The position numbers and the translations under genes are program-made. This document shows positions 1 through 9,046 of a stretch of DNA of 37,471 nt, piece after piece (position 1 is the first letter of the stretch; each line of letters begins with the position of its first letter). The stretch spans positions 14,712,319-14,749,789 of the forward strand of contig NC_049994.1 in the NCBI RefSeq assembly GCF_000003815.2. The letters are read 5' to 3'. Origin of the DNA: Branchiostoma floridae. Taxonomy: Eukaryota; Chordata; Leptocardii; Amphioxiformes; Branchiostomatidae. Below the pieces are notes generated by a model that saw nothing but the letters and a program-made list of their open reading frames with translations, did no database searches and was not told where the DNA came from.

Positions 1-2475
1 CACGTCAGCTTAATTGCGGATTATAAATATCGAACGCAACACAAAAACGCGGCTCGGACGGTTGAACCCCTGACAGAAACCGTCGGCAAACTTCAAATGA
101 CCCGGGTTTTGACGCGGAGCACGTTCTCACAGCCGGAGAATTTACCGAGTGCCGGGGAAAGTCAATCGATTGTCAGTCTCCCTCGCACCTGTGTAAAGGT
201 GCTGTCAGAAATTTTCTCATTACTTAGTAGTTTAACTCATTATTAGAAATTGCGATCGCCAGGTGTAAGTGGCGAAGGTATCAAACACAATCAATCACCA
301 TCGACGTAATAAGTCTTGGCATTGAAGAAATGACACGCACATGTTACATTCGGGGAACTCAAGAATGACGTTTGGATGCTGCAGTTTAAAACGAACCGCT
401 AGGGTACAATATTGACTCCCGTTACATTCCTCTTCTAAGCCCTCCACAGTCGTTTTACTGTTAAGTATCACACTAACATAGTGTGGGCGAAGTTTCTCAA
501 AAACCATTGGAAGCGACCTACCGGCTTAGCATCCATACAACGTGCCTATCACATTAATTCCTTATTGCAAACCAATTTTGACAAATTCCATCGAAGATCA
601 ATTAAATGATAACGCCTCCATACCGCTATTGAAACCGTTCGCATATTAGCACAGCGTGCGGGGAAAGCGAGTAATATATATTCCCCAATCCGCCATCATA
701 TTTCAAGTTCGTAGATACATTATCGCCTGAGTTATTGTTGCACCACAGCGGGGGTTATTCTTTGTCAGCAATCACCTGATTACAACCTACACAGTACGCG
801 ATAAGCACGGTTTGTGACAGATTTTATCGCTCCTCCAGCACCACGTGTTAACCTGGATTGCACCTGCATATCTCCAGCCCTACGGGCGCCTTTGTTAAAC
901 CAAACAGGTGTGTGGACATGGATATACGGCCCGGCAATTCGGGGTGTTGTGTAAACTCATTTGGGTGATAAGGACGTCCGCACACCGTGATAAGCAGCGC
1001 TTCTACGCCCAGAAATGCGGGAATTGTGATTATTAAATACTTCTTGAAGTGATATATAGTCGCAACGTCGAGGGGCTTGTGTCAAGGAATGACTGAGTGA
1101 AAGAGTCATAAAATAAAAGTGACTCTTTTTCCATTGTTGTTTGTGTCCAACCGTCGTATAAATGGTAATGTACAGTCATAAGTTTTGAAGATATGAAGTC
1201 GCATATTTTGATAGACTGGCTGCGAAAGTATCTCGCTAGTAACAAAAGACCAGAGTAAACATTGTTCGGTTTTAATTACGGCTTTGGAATGATACGAATC
1301 GCTGATACAGGTGCCACTGTGTTAGACTGTACTGACTTCGTTCATATTTATATCTTTAGGTCATTTTGTTTGATAAGTACATGTGCATGTTCTCTACACT
1401 CTTCCAAGCATCAATACGCTCCAGGTCTGTTTTGTGTGACCATAGATATAAGTCATGTTCTTTGCCATACTTAGAATCAAACAGTAAAGAACATTAGTTG
1501 ATACAGATAGTGGTAGAGAACTGGGCATTTTGAAGTGCTTTCGACCTTGCAATTGTATTTCTTATGCGCTATACCATATCCTAGTTTTTATCTATTTGAC
1601 AGAGAGAAGAAAATGGAGAGAGAGCAGTAGGTAGTGTATAAAGTTTGCTACGGGGAAATTCAATTACGATATTGGATTACCCACTTCCGTTTATTGTAGG
1701 AGGCCGAAAATGCACAAGCATGATAATACATATCTCTCTCTATATATAACATATAACATACAGGCCTAATTTCATTTCTGAACTATTGGAGGTGGACATC
1801 GGGGTCCTACGTTCGCAGTGTGTTCATCAAACGCTTTCGGAGAGTAATCTAAATAAGTCGCTAACTTGACAATTGATAATTCAAACATTTCAATTTCAAT
1901 TTTCAAAACTTTATTTCAGGCTCTTGGTCCATATCGCATACATAATAGACATAAAAAACATACAATACAACAATACAAATACACTTTATGTACAATAAAA
2001 AAGTTGAATTACCCGGGGCTTTTGTAAACAAGATTCACATAGTGTGTCCAGAATTTGCTATGGAAAAGGGCATCTGAGTGGACATTTAATCACATAACAT
2101 AACATATGACCATATCTCATATAACATGTGATCATTTGACATATCATCTGTGTATATGGATATGTATGGTCATCTTAGAAAGTTTCAGAAGTGAGGTCTG
2201 TTCCTGGGCTGTGGGGAAAATGTGACACACGACAGAAAACAGAATTTATCTCTCACTGAAATTAATCGTATCGTTACTTCTGTATTGTTTCATGTTCTGA
2301 GAAGCAGGAAAGATTTCACACCGACTGGTTGTTTCTCGAGCTCCCCTTCTCTACATTTTTCTACCCTTTATCACATTTCCTTTTTCATACTACATGTATC
2401 TGTATCTAAGACACAAAAAAGCTTTTGCAAGAAGGAGAAAGAGATTGAAAATTTTAGATTGTTTAAACTGTAGTT
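1..2475. other. No gene recognised; upstream flank
   Basis: I see no convincing exon here. The first 250 bases are richer in CpG than most of the window and include TATAAATA near position 22, so they could be the edge of a promoter, but nothing downstream confirms it. A 70-codon minus-strand reading frame at 295-507 has four cysteines but no recognisable domain and no clear partner exon. The rest is AT-rich with short ATAAC and TATA runs near 1740-1760 and 2090-2120. Confidence 0.5.
1880..2030 (-). repeat. Possible 3' tail of a non-LTR retroposon
   Basis: Read on the minus strand, the stretch ends in an AATAAA-containing segment followed by short GAAATT repeats, with an A-rich low-complexity body. 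This is the usual look of a LINE or SINE 3' end with a microsatellite-like tail. No reverse transcriptase coding sequence is attached, so the family is unknown and the boundaries are approximate. Confidence 0.25.
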
Positions 2476-2487
2476 TGTAGGACTTTT

Positions 2488-2643
2488 ACCATGAAACAAT
2501 ACCTTAATGTCTTGGTCTGTCCAAAACAATAAGGAGTTCTTCTTGAGAGCAGAACGTGTATAGGTAGATCGTTCTGTATCGACCAGGTGTTACAACCTAG
2601 ACGAGTAGAATCAAAAACAAAGCGTGTATCAAATCAGGTAGAC
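2488..2643 (+). repeat. Dispersed direct repeat, copy 1
   Basis: The segment beginning ACCATGAAACAAT is closely similar, in the same orientation, to 4318-4455. Shared blocks include CTTGGTCTGTCC, the AGAGCAG-ACGTG block and GACCAGGTGTTACAA, in the same order and with small indels. It is non-coding. It may be a dispersed repeat or an old local duplication. Confidence 0.6.
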
Positions 2644-2753
2644 AAAGAAGATTTCACGCCGAATGGATATGTTTGACACATGTTTTCTCACCGATGGTGT
2701 GTGGAACGAGGGCGTTAAGCATAACTGTTATGCTAGTATACACGGGTCTGTGT

Positions 2754-2924
2754 TAATCTCCAAGCAGATCTTGCGGTAGTTTAAGACAGTAACTGAGTAA
2801 CATAAGCTGGGAAAGGAGTTTAGTCGGCAGAGGAGTTTTATCCTACTTCGCGGTAGAATAAAACTCCTCTGCCGGCCAAACTCCTCTGCCGTCTTAAACT
2901 ACCGCAAGAACTGCTTGGAGATTA
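2754..2924. mobile_element. Fold-back MITE with about 9-bp target duplication
   Basis: About 171 bp that folds back on itself almost completely. The left arm starts TAATCTCCAAGCAG and reads through TTGCGGTAGTTTAAGAC; the right arm is its near-perfect inverse, ending GGAGATTA. An inner pair of arms around GGCAGAGGAGTTTTAT continues the stem. The flanks read GGTCTGTGT (2745-2753) and GGTCTGTGC (2925-2933), a 9-bp target-site duplication with one mismatch (or 8 bp exact). Long terminal inverted repeats with 9-bp duplications fit Mutator-like elements; an 8-bp reading would fit hAT. There is no coding capacity, so it is non-autonomous. Confidence 0.8.
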
Positions 2925-2933
2925 GGTCTGTGC

Positions 2934-4317
2934 GTGTCGTGAAAGGAAGGCGCGTCACCTGGCGACATTCTGGGAAGTTGCAAAAGAGAACTGGGCCATC
3001 AACGTGAACTATACTTAGTTTGTAAGAGCAAAAAGGTACAATGAAAAAGGTCTTTCACTAATGTAAATCTGTCTTAAATTAATATTGTGCATGTTTGGTG
3101 TTTTCATTTCACTAAGGTTTTGACACAAACTTCGGCTAATTTTGACATACATTGTGATTATTGATTTGAGGAATGTTTCTAGGTTACAATTCATATAATT
3201 TCATTAGTATGATTATTACCAATTGCATTCCACAATTTACAAATGCTAGCACTGGTGCGTGTAAAAATAAGGAAGCTGTCTACGTTTCTTAATTGTGCGT
3301 GGTGACAAGAATTACCAATACAACACGCTATAGAGGCTATGGAGGATAGGGAAGGATGGAGGGAGTGAGTCATGTTTATCCGTGCAACCAGCACGGCCGG
3401 ATGATGATGATGAATACAGCTAGCACGCTATTTCATCGCGATCTCTATACTGTTTCCTGTATTTCTGCTCAGACCGGTAGTTGCGGCCCTTTCAGCACAA
3501 GATACCACCTGCAACGGAAATGTATTTCCTACTTCCTTCATTATATGGATAAAAGCAAATGCACGTGATGTTATTAATATATAATTAAAGTTACATACAG
3601 ACCAACATCTTCTTTTGCTGCAAGAACAGATAAGCACCTGCATGTGCTTGCTACTTCCGAAACCCAGGATAAATTCTCTTTGGGGATTCGATTAATTCTT
3701 AAGGCATTGAAACTTATTCAACGGTTATAAAGAGACAAGCCTTAACACACATTGTTTTGCTGAAGCACAGACAAAAACTAGCGACAGTGGATTTTAAGAA
3801 ATGTCTGCTCTAAAGCGTGTTTTCTGCGAACATTATAAACGAAACTGAGCTATTTTGTTTATTTAAGTGGTCAATTGCATGCAGCCAAATGACTATGAAT
3901 GATGTATGTCATTTCTTCAGGCTGAAATAGAAAAAATGCAGACTGTCGTATATGTATTTTTTTTCTCTTATAGCAAGCCTGGAAGAGTAGATTGTGGTGA
4001 TAAATTGGCTTTTGATTAATTCGATTTGTTTTAGATATCCTTATCAAATGATTTTGTCAAGTTAACGAAGATGGATTGAGTCATTTGCTTTGACAAATGT
4101 TCGTGTCAACTTTGATTCTAATGCTTCGCGTTTTCTAAATTATTCCCTGGTATCCTTGTTTATGTATTACCCGTCTTACACACAACACAACACAAGGCTC
4201 AACTGCGCCTGTTGGCATAAAGTTTTATAGTTCGCATTCTCACAGAAAAGAGAAGGAGATACGAATGTTTCGGTTGGTTGAACCATAGTTTGCTCACTGC
4301 GGAGATAATTTTTTATC
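2934..4317. other. Intergenic, no gene seen
   Basis: No exon with a supported domain or splice pair. Short overlapping reading frames occur on both strands around 3190-3640 but show neither a recognisable protein nor codon-like composition. Confidence 0.5.
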
Positions 4318-4455
4318 ACCATGAAACAATGCCTTAATGACTTGGTCTGTCCCAAACAATTAGGGGTTCTTTTTGAGAGCAGGACGTGGTAGACTCTTCA
4401 CCGACCAGGTGTTACAAACTAGCCGGGTAAACTGACAAACAAAACGTCTTTCAAA
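4318..4455 (+). repeat. Dispersed direct repeat, copy 2
   Basis: Partner of the repeat at 2488-2643, about 1.8 kb away and in the same orientation. It is slightly shorter through internal deletions. The 27-bp minisatellite starts about 20 bases after its end. Confidence 0.6.
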
Positions 4456-4477
4456 ATATCCAGACACGTAGTGTCAT

Positions 4478-4563
4478 TCGTATATCTGATAGCGGGTAGA
4501 GTCTTCGTATATCTGATAGCGGGTAGAGTCTTCGTATATCTGATAGCGGGTAGAGTCTTCGTT
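4478..4563. repeat. 27-bp minisatellite, three identical units
   Basis: Three consecutive identical 27-bp units starting TCGTATATCTGATAGCGGG, followed by a few bases of a fourth. The period is a multiple of three, so on the minus strand a 90-codon reading frame carries a nine-residue repeat (EDSTRYQIY) three times at its C-terminus. I do not recognise a protein in that frame and treat it as non-coding. Identity among units points to recent expansion. Confidence 0.9.
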
Positions 4564-4569
4564 TAAAGA

Positions 4570-5930
4570 GTGTAATCTTTTGTTTTGATCTTTTGTCTCT
4601 CTGTAATTACAGGCGATGAACACTTGCCGCTCTAGACGCGAATCGTTTACAAGGCTGTGGTTCACAACGCAGAGGCGCCATTTTCTACAGAACAGGTGTT
4701 CGGTACATCCGGGAGATTTACGGGGTTCTGTCTGAAAATATGTCAATCGCGGTCATCGAACTTTAAGAGGGGAACACTTCTATGGGTATACGCAAGCACT
4801 AATCGTCAAATTCTGTACAAACTAATGTATCAATAAACACATGATCTTATCTTTGGACATACGAAAATTACAAGCAGAACTATCACAGAGTTTTGAGGTA
4901 GTTGTGTCAAAGACCTTGGTTGCCATATTTGGCTTGATTGACAGGTCAACAAACGATCAAACGTGTCCACAGTTGCCCCTCTAGGCCCATAGATTATGTC
5001 ACATTAAAGTTCCCGCCTCCCACGACCGCCTTTTAACAGACACCGACTCCTTTATGATACCTAATCACAGTAGATCATCCAAACTTAGAGCCAAATCCCG
5101 CATCTCCACAAAAACAGTCAGTTCTGTCGCTTGAAAAGTGTCAAATATTTATCAAACAATTCTCCCTAAGGTGGTTCGGCCCTAGTTTTGGGTCAGGATG
5201 ACACACAATCTAGTTGATAAGTTGTTGTACTGCAAGTGAAGTGGTCCATATTCCCGTTCAGATCATATCAAAATAATGAGACATAATTTCCAAACGACAT
5301 TTTCGTGCCGGCCGTCTCCATGGCAACGCAGGTGCGTGGCAACCAACATTCGAACGCTCGGCACAGAAGGCTAGTTTAGAACGTAGATTTGTACACAGTA
5401 GCGAGTCTACTGAGACTTGAAACTGTCCAAAACACCTGTCAATAACACAATTGACCTTATCTATTAACGGAAATTGATCTCTACACTGGCTTAGGGTGGG
5501 GATCATCTCATCATCTAGAGTTTACACAAAAAGAAGTCATATTTTTCAAGTCTTTGCCTAGAAAAGAGTGACTAACTCATGCGACTTATCTTGCTTTTTA
5601 TTCAATCATTTCCATTGAATATTTGCGGCGTATCACCTTAAAAGGACGAATTTGTTACGCGACAATTGTAACAGATACAATGTATGGGACCTTATGTATA
5701 CAGTGAAGTTTAATTGTTGTTAACATCTAGCACTTTTAGAGGAATAATATACTTTAAGAAGGATAGTAAAGACAATATAACTAGGCATACTGATACTCTG
5801 GAAAATGTTCAAATGAAACACGCTCTGTCAAATTACTTTTTGAAAAACTAAAATTGTTTTGAAACCGTGTCCCCTAGGCCTATAGCCCCGGGAGGGGGGT
5901 AATTACACTTAATAAGAGCCTCTTCCATTC
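4570..5930. other. Intergenic, no gene seen
   Basis: AT-rich with no recognisable exon. An 82-codon minus-strand frame at 5258-5506 lies in a somewhat GC-richer patch but has no identifiable domain. Confidence 0.45.
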
Positions 5931-5934
5931 AATT

Positions 5935-6026
5935 ATATCATGGTATTTATTCAAGCCGTCGCTTCAGCTCGGACACATTCGTAAATCTGATCGGGAAGTC
6001 TTCACTTCGGACGGCCGTCACTCAAG
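5935..6026 (+). other. Possible 5' non-coding exon of Ro
   Basis: A CpG-containing block that ends in an excellent splice donor (CTCAAG followed by GTAAGT at 6027). It contains no open frame long enough to be coding: the ATG at about 5940 meets a stop after 14 codons. The Ro coding exon starts at a good acceptor (9038) only nine bases before its ATG, so an upstream non-coding exon is expected, and this is the best candidate I can see. Pairing the two is inference; the start of the exon is unknown. Confidence 0.3.
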
Positions 6027-6029
6027 GTA

Positions 6030-7180
6030 AGTTGTCTACACTACAGTCTTCTGTCTATCTGTACTAGAGTTCGCTGGATTTGGAAAACTATTGACTTGGT
6101 TGCACCGATTATTAAGTAGGAGTATTTTAGTGTAATTGCAGTTGTGAGGTACGAACCTGTTCAAATTGATATGATAAGTTTGCCCTATTTATGTCAAACG
6201 GCTTGTACGATAAATCGAGAATCATTCATCTTTTTCTGTCTGCGGACGATAGGAAGAGTCTGTACATGTCACTGGTGGCTTTCGTTTTTTAGTTTTTGAT
6301 GTACGTACATTAAAAACCTTATTTATTTGTTTATCACATCATTTATTTAGTTACAATACGTAGTGGCAACACTTGGGAGTCAATGGCTTATTTTCAAGCC
6401 ACCTCCCAAACAAGATACAACAGAGTGGTGTTAAGTGAGCGAAGCAAATAATACAGATATAAGATAAAAAATAACTATTAAAACAACAAAGCTTGTTCCA
6501 TCCTTAACGTACAAGGCCTTCACTGTAATTGATAGGGCAATGTTGGTAAGTTCTTAAAACATTTGGTATCTGTCAAAAATTCTGAGAAACCTAAACAAAA
6601 ATGTACGTCTGTTTATTTGCTTTACAAAACAAAATACTGAACTTCAATTTTCGATAAAAATTCTTTCCTCTTGGATACTTTTATCACGGACCAGTTGTTT
6701 ATTTTCCGTCATAGACAACTTCAAAGTTTGCCTTCCCAAATCCTTAACCACAAGTGTCATACATGATGCCAGGAGTTATTATCAACCAAAAGGAGAATAG
6801 CTCCATCGACATTCCGGCGCAATTCGTCGGTACACAACCTTAGCACTTACCTTGAAATGTTGTTTTGAACGATCTGGTGTCGCTGGGAAGGATACCACAC
6901 GTTTAATTAGCATCTTTCGTGCATATTTCAGAATGTTTGAATTTCGAAACGTTACTGAGGCGAAGAATGAAGCAATCCTCTGGGTAAAACTAGAACACAT
7001 AGCATACAGAAGAATGCAATGTTGTATACATAGATAGTAATGATTGCTTAATTGCATATTACGTTTGGTAATACATTGGTAGTAAGATGCTTCTAAATGT
7101 CAAGATATCATGGAAATTAGACTTTAAAAATTGGAATATGATGTGAACTATTCCACTGCAGAATAGAGGGGTGACGACAG
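6030..7180. other. Non-coding stretch upstream of Ro
   Basis: No exon supported. Low-complexity T-rich sequence around 6310-6360 resembles a reverse-oriented retroposon tail. Overlapping frames on both strands near 6780-7060 do not match any protein I know. Confidence 0.4.
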
Positions 7181-7548
7181 AACTAAACTCGGCACGAAAA
7201 GTTTGGAATATCAACTTTGGTACATCATATTTTCGTAGTTAATGTATTAATTTCAATGTAATATATATCAATAGAAAGCGTTTGTGATTTCCTTTCCAAT
7301 GGTATAAAATTCATTATCATTGTAAACTCATGGAACGATCAACAGGCCTGCTTAGGTAAGTGGGTCACAAAGAATTTGCCCACTTTTCCCTGCTTCTGTT
7401 TAACACTGAGTATAACGAGTTTGATACCATTGGAAAGGAAATCACACACGCTTTCTAATTATATGTAATACACTGAATGTGATTAAGAAACAACGGAAAT
7501 ATGATCAACTGAAGTTAGCATTGCAAACTTTTTGTGCCGAGATTAGTT
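7181..7548. mobile_element. Long imperfect inverted repeat, about 370 bp
   Basis: The left arm runs from AACTAAACTCGGCACGAAAAG through the block AAAGCGTTTGTGATTTCC to TTCCAATGGTAT. The right arm carries the same blocks inverted (ATACCATTGGAAAGGAAATC, then CTTTTTGTGCCGAGATTAGTT). Each arm is roughly 140-150 bp at perhaps 75-80 percent identity, around a unique centre. It looks like an old non-autonomous DNA transposon. I could not find a clear target duplication, so the ends are approximate. Confidence 0.65.
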
Positions 7549-7767
7549 TGATTGATGAAGTAGGTGATGGACAGCGACAACTATCTCTCATTGGGGACTT
7601 CCGTAGGTGTCAAACGGGGATTAATTAAGAGAGGTGTTAAAGAGGAGAGAACGTTTAGCCGCATCAGATATCGTGATCATTTTTCATGTTTTGACATTTT
7701 GAATGATAACGTTACTCCTATTCCCGTCGATGTAGGTTAGACATCCAGGCAATGAGCTACACACTAC

Positions 7768-7920
7768 TACTATACAAGCAGAGGTTAGGCTCCGGCTGTT
7801 TTTGACGTATTTTAGGCTTGATCGGGTTTTCTATTTTGTACTGTTTTGTTGATTTCCTCGGTCACGATAAAAACGCCTAAAAATCCTAAAAACAGGAGCC
7901 TAACCTCTGCTTGGAGAGTA
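7768..7920. mobile_element. Fold-back MITE with perfect 9-bp target duplication
   Basis: A 153-bp element with terminal inverted repeats: the left end starts TACTATACAAGCAGAGGTTA and the right end, inverted, starts TACTCTCCAAGCAGAGGTTA. The inner arms (tttttgacgtattttaggc against gcctaaaaatcctaaaaa) extend the stem. It is flanked on both sides by ACACACTAC (7759-7767 and 7921-7929), an exact 9-bp target-site duplication. The termini share the CTCCAAGCAGA block with the element at 2754-2924, so the two belong to one terminal family, plausibly Mutator-like. Confidence 0.85.
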
Positions 7921-7929
7921 ACACACTAC

Positions 7930-9037
7930 AGAAGTTACCCAAACAACTTGACACAGATAGTTCGTGAAATGTCTGGCTGTTTACAAAACCTAATCTAGTT
8001 GTTGAGTCACTTTTGTGTTGTGATTCCTCTTTTCTGCCATGCCAAATGGCACATTGAAAACTGTCCATAAAAAAACACTATCATGTATACTTCAACAAGT
8101 ATCGGCAACACGTACATTATTTCAATGTAGAATCAACCTCATTGGTAGAACGTATGTGATTGTCAAATAATTCTTTAATGCATAACACGGTCTATAGTAT
8201 GCTATGCCAAAGTCAATACAGTTCAGAAAAACAACACAAGAGTTCATTTTTCAGAGTCTAACATTTCGGAACATGAAAAGGTTTAAACCCAGATCCCACG
8301 GGTCAGTGTACGGGTTTCGCCTCGGGGGGAGTAGACTCAGTCTCCGTGTCGGCCCAAGCTGGCGGCTCGGTCCCTGTCTTCTGTCACATTTATCTACATT
8401 ATCAGTCGCCTTATCTTAAACACCAGCCGTATTGTTCTTCTTCTATAGATCAAGGGACAGATTAGCCTACTTCAGGACGGCAGTATAGTCGCACCAGTGG
8501 GTTGTAGTTTTAGATAGGAAACAGTGTAAAATTATACAGTTTACTTTGTTTTGTTTGTCACAGCTTTCAAAACTATACAACGCCGCGATCTGCTTGGTTT
8601 GTGTTTGTTTTGCACAGCCGGTAAACCACCTTTAGATGTAACATACTATTTCTACAGTACAAGCTTCATAAGGCCTGACTGTAAGGTTTGATTCACTCCC
8701 ACATGAAAGACCCCTACTCTTTTAGACAAGAGTGGTGAGTCCTTTAAGACTTTAAAACTGGAAACAATCAATGTTAAATATATCATTTGCTTTTGATGTA
8801 TTTCTTACGGGTTTTAGAAGTACAGAACTTTAAACTGTTGATTTTGTTTGTTTGGTAATCGGTACACAGACCGCACTCACACCGGGATGAATTCTTCTTT
8901 CGATACGTGTGGTGGGTTCTTTAACTAAGTGTGACGATCATGATAATTTTAATGAGTAGAAGATTACACCCATCCCCATTACTGATGACTATTTCAATAT
9001 ACATATGAACCAGGCTTTATTTCTTATCTTCCCCCAG
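7930..9037. other. Non-coding stretch before the first Ro coding exon
   Basis: If the 5' exon at 5935-6026 is real, this is intron. A GC-richer patch at about 8280-8400 has a short plus-strand frame but no recognisable protein. The last 20 bases form a good polypyrimidine tract ending in CCCCCAG. Confidence 0.45.
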
Positions 9038-9046
9038 GGACGCAGT

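Noticed and set aside
295-507. 70-codon minus-strand frame with four cysteines
   Set aside because: It begins right after a stop, has no recognisable domain and no convincing partner exon; such a frame is expected by chance.
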